A DNA stretch of 64,000 bases from Leeuwenhoekiella parthenopeia (GTDB lineage Bacteria; Bacteroidota; Bacteroidia; Flavobacteriales; Flavobacteriaceae): assembly GCF_020782115.1 (NCBI RefSeq), contig NZ_JAJGMW010000018.1, positions 1-64,000 of the forward strand, read 5' to 3'. Shown piece by piece: positions 18,313-28,388 of the stretch (position 1 is its first letter; each line of letters starts with the position of its first letter). Position numbers and translations under genes: made by a program. A model generated the notes under the pieces. The model was given only the letters and a program-made list of their open reading frames with translations, was not told the DNA's origin and searched no databases.

Positions 18313-18434
18313 AAGTTCTGAAAATACAAAATACCAACGCGGAAATATGAAATCAGAAATACGACAAGTAGTACCTGTTGAGCTCCCTTCTCTCCCGATA
18401 GCTATCGGGATGGAGAAGGATTGGGGATGAGGCC

Positions 18435-18470
18435 AAAAAAAACCGCCCGGGACGTCACATCCGGGCGGTT
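18435..18470 (-). terminator. Terminator of the RND efflux operon
   Basis: On the minus strand AACCGCCCGG (18470-18461) pairs with CCGGGCGGTT (18450-18441) and runs into a stretch of six or more T. It lies 65 bp after the outer-membrane factor gene. Confidence 0.88.
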
Positions 18471-18534
18471 CAGGTTTATTGACTTCTATTTTTAGGGGTG
18501 AAAAGTCAACAACCTCCTCAACACTAATCAAATT

Positions 18535-19980
18535 TTAGTTCCAGCCACCGCCTAGTGCCTGATACAACTGTACATAGGCATTAAGCTGGGCGACTTTGGT
18601 CTCAACCAAATCAAAATTGGATTCTAAAGCATCGCGCTGGGTCATCAATACTTCCATATAATCTGCACGGGCAGAGCCAAAAAGCTGCCCCGCGATATCC
18701 ACCGAGCGGTTAAGCGCTTCTACCTCTTGCGTCTTTAAATCATAACTTTTCTCCAGATTGGAAACTTTTGCAAGCTGATTGGCCACTTCGATATAGGCAT
18801 TCAACACGGTTTGCTCATACTCATAAACCGCCTGAACCTGCTTCGCATTGGCACCTATATAGGCAGCCTTAATCTCGTTTCGGTTGATCAACGGAGCGGT
18901 GAGTTCGCCCGCTATCGAGTACAACAGCGACTCGGGCGAATTCAACAAAAATTGAGGCTTAAAAGCTTCAAAGCCCACACCTGCCGAAATCCCCAGAGAA
19001 GGATAAAACCTAGCCTTGGCTACCTTAACATCGAGTTTAGCCGCTTGTAAAGCGAGTTCGGCCTGTTTTACATCGGTTCGGTTTTCAAGCAATTGGGCAG
19101 GAATACCGGCGTTTAGCATCGCGGGCCTGATGTCCATAAATGAAACCGCAGTCCGCTCCACAGGTTGTGGAAAACGGTCTACCAGAAAATTGATTCGGTT
19201 TTCCGTTTCGGTAATCTTTTGCTGAATTTCATACTGCAGGCTGCGTGTGGACAAAACTTCAGCTTCAAACTTACTTACGGCCAGTCCGGTCGCTTTAGCC
19301 GCTTCCTTCTGAAGTTTTACAATTCGAAAGGCATTGCCCTGAATTTCGATGTTTCGGTTTACGATTGCCAGCTGATTATCCAACGCCAGCAGCTCGTAAT
19401 ACGACTGTGCGATCTCACCTACCAGCTGGGTAACCATAAAGTTTCGACCTTCAACACTGGACAGGTAATTGAGTACCGCCGCTTTTTTCGCATTGCGTAA
19501 CTTACCCCAGATATCCAATTCCCAGGTCGCCTGAAGCCCAAATTTATAATTAGGCAAGGGCTCCGGAAATTCAACACCTTCTTTGATCTCAGTATTGGCA
19601 TCATTAGCTCCCTGACTGGTGTAACGACCCACTTTTTCAGTTTCGGCGGCTGCCCCAAAACCTACAAAAGGCAGATATTCCCCTTTTCGGGCCCGAATTT
19701 CAGACTTCGAAATCGCGATTTCCTGAAGCATCATATTCAGTTCCTGATTGTGTACCAAAGCAGAATCAATCAGCTTCGCCAAATACGGATCGGTAAAGTA
19801 CGCCTTCCAGTTTATAAGCGCAGTATTGGTCGTATCGCGCTGCATTTTCCCGGCGTATTGCTTCGGAAGCGCGCTCAGATCAACGTCTTTTTCTATCAGT
19901 CCCGGTGCTTTACAGCTTGAAAAAGCTAAAATTAAAAGCAGGATGGGAACGTATAGGGATTTATAACGATTACTTATCAT
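18535..19980 (-). CDS. RND efflux outer-membrane factor lipoprotein (TolC/OprM family)
   Basis: Outer-membrane channel of the tripartite pump encoded here. About 481 residues, with a lipoprotein signal whose lipobox is LAFSSC, so the mature N-terminus is acylated as in OprM. Two tandem OEP repeats follow, with helices such as LVHNQELNMMLQEIAISKSE and a second repeat near RTDVKQAELALQAAKLDVKV. It overlaps the transporter gene end. I prefer the ATG at 19978-19980 (MISNRYK); the ATG three codons upstream is equally in frame. Confidence 0.93.
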   Translation of the reverse strand: MISNRYKSLYVPILLLILAFSSCKAPGLIEKDVDLSALPKQYAGKMQRDTTNTALINWKAYFTDPYLAKLIDSALVHNQELNMMLQEIAISKSEIRARKGEYLPFVGFGAAAETEKVGRYTSQGANDANTEIKEGVEFPEPLPNYKFGLQATWELDIWGKLRNAKKAAVLNYLSSVEGRNFMVTQLVGEIAQSYYELLALDNQLAIVNRNIEIQGNAFRIVKLQKEAAKATGLAVSKFEAEVLSTRSLQYEIQQKITETENRINFLVDRFPQPVERTAVSFMDIRPAMLNAGIPAQLLENRTDVKQAELALQAAKLDVKVAKARFYPSLGISAGVGFEAFKPQFLLNSPESLLYSIAGELTAPLINRNEIKAAYIGANAKQVQAVYEYEQTVLNAYIEVANQLAKVSNLEKSYDLKTQEVEALNRSVDIAGQLFGSARADYMEVLMTQRDALESNFDLVETKVAQLNAYVQLYQALGGGWN

Positions 19981-22900
19981 AATTATCATCTTCAGATTTT
20001 GTGAATGTGTCTATTTCGTGAACGAAACCTTCGGTAAGCGAATGATCTTCTTCATCTCTGATGAGTTTTCGCCCATCGGCAAGAGAAGAAAAAATGAAAT
20101 ACAAACCGGGAACGATAATCACCCCGAAAATAGTTCCAAACAGCATCCCTCCCAAAGCCGAAGCCCCGATGGTATGGTTACCTATCGCTCCGGCTCCACT
20201 TGCCAAAATAAGCGGGATCAACCCGGCGATAAACGCAAACGAAGTCATCAAAATAGGTCTGAAACGCACCCGGGCTCCTTCTATGGCTGCTTCCAGTATC
20301 GAAGCACCTTCAGAACGTTTCAGCACGGCAAATTCCACGATAAGCACCGCGTTTTTACCCAGCAGACCCACCAGCATGATAAGACCGATTTGTGCATAAA
20401 TGTCATTTTCGAGTCCCATCAATTTCAGCAAAAAGAACGAACCAAAAACTCCCACAGGCAACGAGAACACCACCGCCATCGGGATGATAAAACTCTCGTA
20501 TTGTGCTGCCAGTACAAAGTACACAAAGACCAGTACGATGAGGAATATGAACACCGACTCATTACCGCGGCCGGCCTCGTCATAAGACAAACCTTCCCAG
20601 GCGATGTCATAACCTCTGGGCAGGCTGGTTGCCGCCACTTCTTTGATCGCGTCAATCGCATCTGCGGTAGAATAGCCTTTAGCTGGCAAACCTCTGATTG
20701 CGGCAGAATTGTACATATTGTACCGGGTAACCTCGTTGGGTCCCTGGGTCTTTTTCAGCTTCATAAACGCCGAATACGGAACCATCTCGCCCTCATCATT
20801 TTTCACATACATATTGAGTACATCGCTGGGCAATCTTCGATACTGGGGGTCAGATTGCACATAAACCTTAAAGAAGCGGTTAAACTTGATGAAACCCTGC
20901 TCGTAAGTACTACCAATCATGATATCCAGATTCTCCATCGCCTTACCAATGGTCACCCCTTTTTGCATTGCCAGATCGTTGTCTACCTCGAGTTCATACT
21001 GGGGATAGTTTGCTGCGAAAAAGGTAAAGAGACCGGTGAGTTCGGGACGGGCTTTTAAATCGTCAAGAAACTTTTGGTTTATTTTGTCAAAATCCTGATA
21101 ATCGGTCTCTGTGTTTTTATCTAAAAGACGTAAGGAGAAACCACCTGATGAACCAAAACCGGGAATCGCAGGGGGTTCAAAAAACTCGATTACCGCACCC
21201 AGACCTTTTGATTTTTCTTCGAGCTCTTCCATGATTTCTTTCACATCGTGATCCCGATCATGCCAGGGTTTGAGGTTGATCAAACAGGTACCGGCGTTAG
21301 AACCGCGACCTTCGGTCATAATCTCATAACCCGCAAGAGATGAAACCGATTCAACACCTTCAATGTCCTCACAGATTTTCTGAAGTTCCTGAGAAACCTT
21401 GTTGGTTCGCTCTAAGGTCGCTCCGGGAGGCGTCTGAATAATTGCGTAAATGGTACCCTGATCTTCACTGGGGATAAAGCCCGAAGGCAATACCTGACTC
21501 TGCCAGTAAATCCCGGCACAAAATACCAGAAGTACCGCAAAAGTGAGCCATCTCAGACTTACAATTCGGCGTAGTAGAGCCACATACTTTCCGGTGAGTT
21601 TGTCAAACACGTGGTTGAATTTATCAAGCGAACGGGTGAGTATATTTTGTTTATGCGGCTTGGCATGGTGATTTTTGAGCAACATCGCACACAATACCGG
21701 AGTGAGCGTCAATGCGATCAATGCCGAAATCACAATCGAACTCGCCATCGTGATCGAGAACTGCCTGTAGAAAGTCCCCACAGGGCCAGACATAAACGAA
21801 ATGGGTAAGAATACCGAAACCATCACCCCGGTAATTGCGATAATCGCGCCGGTGATTTCGCCCAAAACCCGCTTCACCGCCTGATAGGGCGTGATTGTAG
21901 GGTACTGCTCAAACTTGGCGTGCACCGCCTCTACCACCACAATCGCGTCATCGACCACAATACCGATGGCAAGTACCAAAGCAAATAGCGTCACCAGGTT
22001 TATGGAGAGTCCAAAAAACTGAATCACAAAGAATGCTCCGATGAGCGATACCGGCACGGCGATGATCGGGATCAGTGTAGAGCGCCAATCGCCCAGGAAT
22101 ATAAATACCACCAGGGCAACCAGAATAAACGCATCGCGCAGGGTGTCTACCACCTGCTCTATCGAAGAATCGAGGAATTTGGATACATCGTAGCTGATGC
22201 TGTATTCCATTCCCGGAGGGAAATCGGCTTCGAGTTCCTTCAGTTTTTCCTTTACCTCCTCAATAACTTCACTCGCGTTACTGCCGTAGTTTTGTTTCAA
22301 TACAATCGCTGCGGAAGGATGCCCGTCCTGATTGGAATAAATATCGAAGAATTCGCTACCCAGAGCTACGGTACCTACATCTTTTAAACGAATACTTTCT
22401 CCTTCGGCATTAGCTCTTAAAATGATATTCTCGTATTCTTCGGGCTCGTTGAAACGCCCTTTATAGGTCAATACATATTCTAAAGACTGGGCTTCAATAC
22501 CCGAACTCTGTCCCAAACGCCCGGGACGACCTACCACGCTCTGCTCCTGCATGGCTTCCATTACATCTTCCACCGAAATATTATAAGCCCGCATACGGTC
22601 GGGGTTTAACCAAACCCGCATCGCATAACGACGGCTACCCAAAATCTGTGAACGCGCGATCCCTTTAAGACGGTTGATCTCCGGGATCATCTTGACATCA
22701 GCATAGTTGTAGAGAAATTTTTCATCCATACTCTTGTCTTTAGAGTACAGGTTTACGTACATCAACATACTGGGCTGAATGGGTGTAATGATCACCCCTT
22801 CGCGCTGCACCAGTTCGGGCAGCAATGGCATAACCTGGTCAACCCGGGTTTTCACACGAACCACCGCATCGTTGGGGTCAACGCCGGGTTCAAAAATGAT

Positions 22901-23173
22901 ACGCAGGGTGGCTTCACCGGCACTGGTCGCATCGGTAGCCATATAGCGCATATCCTGCACCCCGTTGATCGCATTTTCGAGGGTAATGAGGGTTGATTTT
23001 ACCAGTACATCTGCACTCGCACCGGGATAGGCGATAAAGATGTTTACTGTGGTAGGGGCAATCTGCGGAAACTGCGAAATAGGCAGTTGTTTTATAGATA
23101 ACGCACCTACAAAGACAATCATAATCGAGATTACGATCGCAAATACAGGTCGCTTTATGAATTTACTAAACAT
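19970..23173 (-). CDS. RND-family efflux transporter, HAE1 (AcrB) type
   Basis: Inner-membrane proton/drug antiporter. 1067 residues, opening FSKFIKRPVFAIVISIMIV, with twelve expected transmembrane segments and two large periplasmic loops. The proton-relay Asp pair is present in LAIGIVVDDAIVVVEAVH (TM4). The family motif PISQFPQIAPTTVNIFIAYPGASADV marks it as hydrophobe/amphiphile rather than metal exporting. It lies 22 bp after the adaptor gene and overlaps the channel gene, completing a three-gene operon. No regulator gene lies next to the operon in this window. Confidence 0.95.
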   Translation of the reverse strand: MFSKFIKRPVFAIVISIMIVFVGALSIKQLPISQFPQIAPTTVNIFIAYPGASADVLVKSTLITLENAINGVQDMRYMATDATSAGEATLRIIFEPGVDPNDAVVRVKTRVDQVMPLLPELVQREGVIITPIQPSMLMYVNLYSKDKSMDEKFLYNYADVKMIPEINRLKGIARSQILGSRRYAMRVWLNPDRMRAYNISVEDVMEAMQEQSVVGRPGRLGQSSGIEAQSLEYVLTYKGRFNEPEEYENIILRANAEGESIRLKDVGTVALGSEFFDIYSNQDGHPSAAIVLKQNYGSNASEVIEEVKEKLKELEADFPPGMEYSISYDVSKFLDSSIEQVVDTLRDAFILVALVVFIFLGDWRSTLIPIIAVPVSLIGAFFVIQFFGLSINLVTLFALVLAIGIVVDDAIVVVEAVHAKFEQYPTITPYQAVKRVLGEITGAIIAITGVMVSVFLPISFMSGPVGTFYRQFSITMASSIVISALIALTLTPVLCAMLLKNHHAKPHKQNILTRSLDKFNHVFDKLTGKYVALLRRIVSLRWLTFAVLLVFCAGIYWQSQVLPSGFIPSEDQGTIYAIIQTPPGATLERTNKVSQELQKICEDIEGVESVSSLAGYEIMTEGRGSNAGTCLINLKPWHDRDHDVKEIMEELEEKSKGLGAVIEFFEPPAIPGFGSSGGFSLRLLDKNTETDYQDFDKINQKFLDDLKARPELTGLFTFFAANYPQYELEVDNDLAMQKGVTIGKAMENLDIMIGSTYEQGFIKFNRFFKVYVQSDPQYRRLPSDVLNMYVKNDEGEMVPYSAFMKLKKTQGPNEVTRYNMYNSAAIRGLPAKGYSTADAIDAIKEVAATSLPRGYDIAWEGLSYDEAGRGNESVFIFLIVLVFVYFVLAAQYESFIIPMAVVFSLPVGVFGSFFLLKLMGLENDIYAQIGLIMLVGLLGKNAVLIVEFAVLKRSEGASILEAAIEGARVRFRPILMTSFAFIAGLIPLILASGAGAIGNHTIGASALGGMLFGTIFGVIIVPGLYFIFSSLADGRKLIRDEEDHSLTEGFVHEIDTFTKSEDDNYDK

Positions 23174-23195
23174 GTTTTGTGTTTTTGGGGTGAGA

Positions 23196-24278
23196 TTACT
23201 CGGCGTACAGATCTAAATCGGTTAGTACCGTCTTGGGATCTTTTACCTCAAATGCTATCTGCTCATTTTCACGTACCAGTCTTAAGCCTTCCAGCAGGAT
23301 TTTGTCTTTGGGAGAAAGACCGGAAGCAATTGCATAGAGATGCGGCATTTCGTTAGCGATCTGTACTTCCCGTGATTTCACGATGCCTTCTTCGGTTATC
23401 ACAAAAACATATTTTTTATCGAGTACCTCAAAGGTGGATTTCTGCGGAATCAGCAAAGCATCTTTAAGTGGAATGGTAACGTGCACATTACCGGTTTCCC
23501 CATGTCTCAGCAGACCTTCAGGATTTGGGAACGTCGCCCTAAACGGAATGTTTCCGGTCTCGTTATTGAAATCCGCTTCAATGGTTTCTACGATTCCGGG
23601 GTGTTTAAAGTAGGCATTGTTAGCCATCAAAAGCTTAACCTCTGGCTTTTCAGCAGTGGTTAAATTGCTCTGATAATCCAGATATTCGGCTTCGGGAACA
23701 TTATAATATACCCACATAATATTATTATCAGACAGACTGGTAAGCAACTCGCCTTCATCTACCAGACTTCCCAGTCTTACGTGAAAGCGGTCTACGATAC
23801 CGTCAAAAGGTGCTCTGATCTGCGTGAACTCGAGATGTACCTGAGACAGGGACAATTCGGCATTGGCTTTTTGCAGTTTGGCTTTAGCCATTGCCAGTTC
23901 GTTTGGCGCAACAATATTGCTGTCGGCAAGCTTCTTGGTGTTTTCATATTCAATCTCTGCGAAACGCGCTTCGGCTTTGGCTTTTTGCATTTCGGCTTCA
24001 TACAATTTGGGCATAATTTGAAACAGCAACTGCCCTTTTTTAACGGCCTGACCTTCATCTACAAATATTTTCTGAAGGTAACCGCGCTCCTGAGCACGCA
24101 GTTCAATGTGGCGGCTTGATTGTATTTGCGCTACGTAATCTTTGGTGATTACCGTATCTAATTTAATGGGGTTGGTGACTAAAAAAGTGGTTTTTTCTTC
24201 TTCTTTGTGGTGTTCAGATTTGCAGCTTACGTGCAACAAAAGCGCACCCAGGCCTAGCATCATGAGAATTCTTTTCAT
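23196..24278 (-). CDS. RND efflux periplasmic adaptor (membrane-fusion) lipoprotein
   Basis: Links the inner-membrane pump to the channel. From ATG 24276-24278 it has 360 residues starting MKRILMMLGLGALLLHVSC, a textbook lipoprotein signal. An upstream in-frame ATG would add 21 residues before this and destroy the signal, so I reject it. The body has a lipoyl half-motif (AQERGYLQKIFVDEGQAVKK), an alpha-helical hairpin (KAKAEARFAEIEYENTKKL), the second lipoyl half (RAPFDGIVDRFHVRLGSLV) and a beta-barrel with VTIPLKDALLIPQKSTF. First gene of the efflux operon. Confidence 0.94.
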   Translation of the reverse strand: MKRILMMLGLGALLLHVSCKSEHHKEEEKTTFLVTNPIKLDTVITKDYVAQIQSSRHIELRAQERGYLQKIFVDEGQAVKKGQLLFQIMPKLYEAEMQKAKAEARFAEIEYENTKKLADSNIVAPNELAMAKAKLQKANAELSLSQVHLEFTQIRAPFDGIVDRFHVRLGSLVDEGELLTSLSDNNIMWVYYNVPEAEYLDYQSNLTTAEKPEVKLLMANNAYFKHPGIVETIEADFNNETGNIPFRATFPNPEGLLRHGETGNVHVTIPLKDALLIPQKSTFEVLDKKYVFVITEEGIVKSREVQIANEMPHLYAIASGLSPKDKILLEGLRLVRENEQIAFEVKDPKTVLTDLDLYAE

Positions 24279-24428
24279 GAGATTTTTAGTTTTACGATAA
24301 ATGATTTGATGTGAGGTGCTCTTCCCTAATGGAAAAGACACAGAATTCCCTGCCTGGTCTGCTATAGTGTGAGGTAAACCAGTTACAGAAAATGCGTTTA
24401 GCCCGCGAGCGCGAGCTTAAGTTTTAAA

Positions 24429-24815
24429 TCAAAGTCTGAATACCTGAAAAAGGATATACGGCTTTACGGCACCGGCAAGATTTGCACGGGCCCGTGTTGG
24501 AGTAAAGGGAAGGTTTAGGTGAAAATTACAAACCCCTTCCAGTTGAGAACCGGTAATGACCGGTTGGGTAAATCGAACCTGTTTGGATCGGGAAACTTTT
24601 TCTGAATCTTCCTCGATCTCAAACTCGGCAACTTTGTATTCGGTATGTTCTTTATGATTGGGGTTGTAATGAAAACCGGCATTACTGGCATTTTCCTGAA
24701 CCTGCTCTTCAAATATACAGGCCGAATCTGATGCTTCCTGAGGTATAAATGCCCATCCGGAAATGTTTAGAATTCCGGCCAGAAGTAAACTGAAAATAGA
24801 AAGGGCTACCTTCAT
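24429..24815 (-). CDS. Small secreted protein of unknown function
   Basis: From ATG 24813-24815 it has 128 residues, starting MKVALSIFSLLLAGILNISG, a clear signal peptide. An ATG eight codons upstream is possible but would put charged and polar residues before the signal. The mature part is acidic in the middle (EFEIEEDSEKV), contains two cysteines and ends in an aromatic stretch, YILFQVFRL. I recognise no domain. It is the gene immediately upstream of the efflux operon on the same strand, about 150 bp away, so it could be expressed with it. Confidence 0.5.
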   Translation of the reverse strand: MKVALSIFSLLLAGILNISGWAFIPQEASDSACIFEEQVQENASNAGFHYNPNHKEHTEYKVAEFEIEEDSEKVSRSKQVRFTQPVITGSQLEGVCNFHLNLPFTPTRARANLAGAVKPYILFQVFRL

Positions 24816-24965
24816 AATATCTTGAAAAAGATGCAGCAAAAGTATGGGAAGGAATAATCTCCTACAATGAACAGACTAAAAAAGTTTATCGATTTAGTTG
24901 GTTGAGTAGCATTTTTATTAAAGAAACAAAATACACCGTTTCAAATTGACAAAAGCACAAAATAA

Positions 24966-24997
24966 AACAGGCCTTTTCGATAATAAAAAGGCCTGTT
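24966..24997 (-). terminator. Terminator of the arginine cluster after argH
   Basis: AACAGGCCTTTT (24966-24977) and AAAAGGCCTGTT (24986-24997) form a perfect 12-bp stem with an 8-nt loop. On the minus strand it runs into TTTATTTTG. It lies 39 bp after the argH stop. Confidence 0.85.
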
Positions 24998-25035
24998 AAA
25001 GAATTTATTGAATTATCTGTGACAGCGACTTCCGC

Positions 25036-26334
25036 TTATTTGATATTCAAAGCGGTTGAAACCTTGCGCATTTTAGCCCTGATTTCATCGAAACCGGGGT
25101 TGTGAATGCTCCCCAGGTGCGTATGCTTTTTACCCGGCTCGGGCTTATAGGTACCGGCCTGCACCTGTCCTCCTATTTCCTGATAGGCTTCGCGAAACGA
25201 CTTGCCTTCAACCACAAGATCATTAATACTGTCTACGGTAAACAGGTATTTGTACTTCTCGTCATTCAGGTCAATCTCTTTAACCTGCACCTGACTGATG
25301 GCATAATCAAAGATTTCGAGAATGTCTTTCATAGACTCCACCGCATTGATGGTATTTTCTTTGAGCAACTGATAATCGCGATGGTAACCGCTGGGCAGGT
25401 TGTTTGTAATCAAAATCATTTCGGTACTCAAAGCCTGAATTTTATTGCACTTACCGCGTATCAATTCAAACACATCGGGATTTTTCTTGTGCGGCATAAT
25501 GCTGCTGCCGGTAGTTAACTGCTCGGGGAAGCTTACAAAGCCAAAATTCTGGCTCATATACAGACATACATCCATCGCAAAGCGCGAAAGGGTGTTCGCC
25601 AAACTTCCTAAAGTAGAGGCCAGCGTACGCTCGCTTTTACCACGAGCCATCTGCGCGGCAACCACATTGTATTTCATCGTGGTAAAGCCCAATTCTTTGG
25701 TGGTCATCTCGCGGTCAATCGGAAACGAACTCCCGTATCCCGCCGCAGAACCCAGTGGATTTTGATCTACAATATCCTGCGTGGCATTGATGAGGATGGT
25801 ATCGTCGATGAGCAATTCGGCATAAGCGCTAAACCAAAGTCCGAAACTGCTGGGCATAGCCACCTGCAGATGCGTATATCCCGGAAGCAATTGATCTTTG
25901 TGCGTTTCGCCCAAATACATCAGCGTTTCAAAAAGCGAAACCGTACGCGCCTTAATTTGCTGCAACTGCTCTTTATAATACAATTGCAATGCCACCAGCA
26001 CCTGATCGTTACGTGAGCGTGCCGTATGTACTTTTTTTCCGGTTTCGCCCAGAATAAGCGTTAATTCGGCTTCCAGCTTCGAGTGAATATCCTCGTATTC
26101 CGGTTCGATAAAGAAATCGGGGTTCTGCGTATGTGCCTCCAGAATATCGAGCTGGGGCAACAAATCTTTAAGCTCCTGATCAGTCAGAATGCCAATTTTA
26201 TTCAGCATTTTCACGTGTGCACGTGATGCCTGTACATCGTATTTCGCAATATGCGCATCGATTTCCCGGTCATTACCTACCGTAAAACGGATGATCTTAT
26301 CGTCTATGTTTGCTCCTTTATCCCAAAGTTTCAT
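25036..26334 (-). CDS. argH: Argininosuccinate lyase
   Basis: Last arginine step: splits argininosuccinate to arginine and fumarate. The 432 residues include HTARSRNDQVLVALQLYYKE, the catalytic-loop signature TGSSIMPHKKNPDVFELIRG and GSAAGYGSSFPIDRE. It is the promoter-distal gene of the arginine cluster, separated from the argE-like gene by 183 bp of palindromic repeats, and ends at a strong terminator. Confidence 0.97.
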   Translation of the reverse strand: MKLWDKGANIDDKIIRFTVGNDREIDAHIAKYDVQASRAHVKMLNKIGILTDQELKDLLPQLDILEAHTQNPDFFIEPEYEDIHSKLEAELTLILGETGKKVHTARSRNDQVLVALQLYYKEQLQQIKARTVSLFETLMYLGETHKDQLLPGYTHLQVAMPSSFGLWFSAYAELLIDDTILINATQDIVDQNPLGSAAGYGSSFPIDREMTTKELGFTTMKYNVVAAQMARGKSERTLASTLGSLANTLSRFAMDVCLYMSQNFGFVSFPEQLTTGSSIMPHKKNPDVFELIRGKCNKIQALSTEMILITNNLPSGYHRDYQLLKENTINAVESMKDILEIFDYAISQVQVKEIDLNDEKYKYLFTVDSINDLVVEGKSFREAYQEIGGQVQAGTYKPEPGKKHTHLGSIHNPGFDEIRAKMRKVSTALNIK

Positions 26335-26348
26335 AATCTAATTTTTAC

Positions 26349-26519
26349 ATTCCCGTGAAGGCGGGAATCTTGTCCTCCCCTGACCCCGAGCCCCCTAACC
26401 CCAAAGGGGGGACGAAAGCACCAAGAATTAAATTTAATATTCAATCGCCAGCGATTGAACCTGTGTTAGTATTATTTCTATTCCCGCTAGTCATTCCCCC
26501 TTCGGGGGTTAGGGGGCCT
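26349..26519. repeat. Palindromic repeat cluster between argH and the argE-like gene
   Basis: ATTCCCGTGAAGGCGGGAAT (26349-26368) forms a hairpin shared with 31490-31509 and 31592-31611. It is followed by a CCCCTAACCCCAAAGGGGGG-type element (26391-26411) and by its inverted counterpart cattcccccttcgggggttagggggcct (26491-26518). The last element reaches the stop codon of the argE-like gene. No ORF of interest lies between. Confidence 0.85.
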
Positions 26520-27582
26520 ACAGAATGCTTTTCAGCAAATCTATATAAATCTGAATGCCTTCTTCAATCTCCGCGACGTAGATGAACTCGTTTGCGCTGT
26601 GCGAACGGGTGCTGTCGCCGGGTCCGAGTTTGAGTGAAGGGCAGCTCAACACCGCCTGATCGCTCAAAGTTGGCGAACCGTACGTACTTCTACCCAATGC
26701 GATACCGGCTTTTACGAGTTCGTGATCTTTTGGTATGGAAGATGAATTCAACCGCAGACTGCGCGGTACAATCGAATCGCAAGGCGCTTCGGCCTTTAGC
26801 AAATCGGCTATTTCCTGATTGCTGTATTGATCGTTAACCCGAACATCAATAACCAGTTCCACATCTGCCGGAACTGCGTTGTGTTGTTTTCCGGCTTTGA
26901 TCTGCGTCACGGTCATTTTTACCGCTCCCAGGGCTTCCGAGACTTTCTCAAAAGTATACTCTTTAAACCACTGCAATACGGGGATGCAATTGTAAATCGC
27001 ATTGTTTTCGTTAGGATGTGCGGCGTGTGACGGAGTACCCAGCACTTTCGCATCAAATACCACCAGACCTTTTTCGGCGATAGCCAGATTCATCAACGTA
27101 GGTTCGCCCACAATCGCCACATCAACAGGAGGAATCACCTTAAGCATACTGTTGAGCCCGTTAGACCCGCTGCTTTCTTCCTCGCCACTGGCAACGATAA
27201 TCAGATTGTATTTTGGGTTTTCCTGCGCGTAGAAATACGTAAACGTTGCGATTAGCGATACCAAACATCCTCCCGCATCATTGCTTCCTAGCCCATACAA
27301 CTTGCCGTCTTCTATATCCGGACTGTAGGGATTTCGGGTATAGCCGTTATTGGGTTGCACGGTATCGTGATGGCTGTTAAGCAGTAAAGTCGTTTTACCT
27401 TCCGTAAAATGCTTGTTGGTCGCCCATATATTGTTTGCCTGGCGCTTAAAGGGTATGTCGTGCGCTTTAAACCAGTTTTCAATAAGTGCAGCCGTTCCTT
27501 CTTCTTCTGAAGAAAAAGACTGCGTTGAAATCAGGTTTTTTAATAATTCTATCGCCTCTTGCGTAAGTCTTTCTATGCTCAT
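26518..27582 (-). CDS. argE': M20-family deacylase of the acyl-citrulline arginine pathway (ArgE-like)
   Basis: In the ArgF' pathway this enzyme removes the acyl group from N-acyl-citrulline. The 354 residues have M20 metal sites: LLNSHHDTVQPNNG (first His-x-Asp), YGLGSNDAGG (bridging Asp) and IVASGEEESSG (catalytic Glu-Glu). C-terminal KLGPGDSTRSHSANEFI supplies the last His. Its start overlaps the argB stop by 1 bp (TAATG). DapE is the main alternative by homology, but its place between argB and argH argues for the arginine role. Acetyl versus succinyl preference is not decidable from this protein alone. Confidence 0.9.
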   Translation of the reverse strand: MSIERLTQEAIELLKNLISTQSFSSEEEGTAALIENWFKAHDIPFKRQANNIWATNKHFTEGKTTLLLNSHHDTVQPNNGYTRNPYSPDIEDGKLYGLGSNDAGGCLVSLIATFTYFYAQENPKYNLIIVASGEEESSGSNGLNSMLKVIPPVDVAIVGEPTLMNLAIAEKGLVVFDAKVLGTPSHAAHPNENNAIYNCIPVLQWFKEYTFEKVSEALGAVKMTVTQIKAGKQHNAVPADVELVIDVRVNDQYSNQEIADLLKAEAPCDSIVPRSLRLNSSSIPKDHELVKAGIALGRSTYGSPTLSDQAVLSCPSLKLGPGDSTRSHSANEFIYVAEIEEGIQIYIDLLKSIL

Positions 27583-28388
27583 TACAGTCGTAAGGTTGTA
27601 AAATTAATAGTTGTATGGTGCAGCATCTCCGGCTTGCCCAGTTGCACTTTGTGAACGCCGCCTTTTAGGGCGTAAAAGCAGTTTTCCAGTTTGGGCAGCA
27701 TACCGTCTGCGATAATACCGTCTTTCAGCAAATCGGCATATTTCTTTGTATCTATATCTTTGACAACCGAGTTTTCGTCCTGAATATCCAGTAAAACACC
27801 TGCTTTTTCAAAGCAATAATTGAGCGTTACCTCATAATATTCAGACAGCCCGATTGCGAGTTCACACGCAATGGTATCGGCATTGGTATTGAGCAGCTGT
27901 CCTTTGCCGTCGTGCGTGATGGCGCAGAAAACCGGGGTAATCCCTATTTGGGTGAGCTCACGGATTAGTTTGGCATTTACGCCTACCACATCACCCACAA
28001 AACCAAAATCTACCTCTTTAACGGGCCGCTTAACTGAAAGAATCGTATTTCCATCAGCTCCCGAAAATCCAATCGCATTGCAATCCCGTGCCTGTAGGCC
28101 GGCTACAATGCTTTTATTGACTTTACCGCCGTAAACCATGGTGATGACCTCAACCGTCTCGGCATCGGTAATGCGACGCCCGTTAATCATTTGTACCGGG
28201 ATCTCGAGACGCTCTGCCAGTTGAGTAGCTAACTTTCCTCCGCCGTGAACCAGAATTTTAGGTTCGGGCAAAGCCGAAAACGCATCTAAAAAAGCCTGTA
28301 AATCTTCTTCTTTCTCGATGATGTTTCCACCTACTTTGACGACGTTAAGCCCCCTAGCCCCCGAAGGGGGTACTGATTTAGTTTTCAT
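27582..28388 (-). CDS. argB: N-acylglutamate kinase (NAGK family)
   Basis: Phosphorylates N-acetyl- (or N-succinyl-) glutamate. The 268 residues contain VVKVGGNIIEKEE, LVHGGGKLATQLAERL and VNGRR-type substrate motifs (MINGRRITDAETV), and FCAITHDGKGQLLNTNADT. Residues 6-14 (VPPSGARGL) are encoded by a CCCCC...GGGGG palindromic repeat (28349-28373) inserted between the start codon and the first strand. No start exists after the repeat, so it must be translated. The start overlaps argF' by 11 bp and the stop overlaps the deacylase start by 1 bp. Confidence 0.94.
   Translation of the reverse strand: MKTKSVPPSGARGLNVVKVGGNIIEKEEDLQAFLDAFSALPEPKILVHGGGKLATQLAERLEIPVQMINGRRITDAETVEVITMVYGGKVNKSIVAGLQARDCNAIGFSGADGNTILSVKRPVKEVDFGFVGDVVGVNAKLIRELTQIGITPVFCAITHDGKGQLLNTNADTIACELAIGLSEYYEVTLNYCFEKAGVLLDIQDENSVVKDIDTKKYADLLKDGIIADGMLPKLENCFYALKGGVHKVQLGKPEMLHHTTINFTTLRL

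Larger units (their letters stand above)
18172..18534. other. Repeat-rich intergenic region, no gene seen
   Basis: The 363-bp gap holds a copy of the GTCATTTCGACC repeat (18279-18312), the perfect palindrome TCCCGATAGCTATCGGGA (18393-18410) inside a pyrimidine/purine-rich context, and the efflux-operon terminator (18435-18470). No start codon opens a convincing frame on either strand. Confidence 0.7.

Noticed and set aside
20018..21058. 346-codon plus-strand frame opposite the RND transporter
   Set aside because: Basic, His/Arg-rich antisense shadow of a strongly conserved gene; no recognisable domain.
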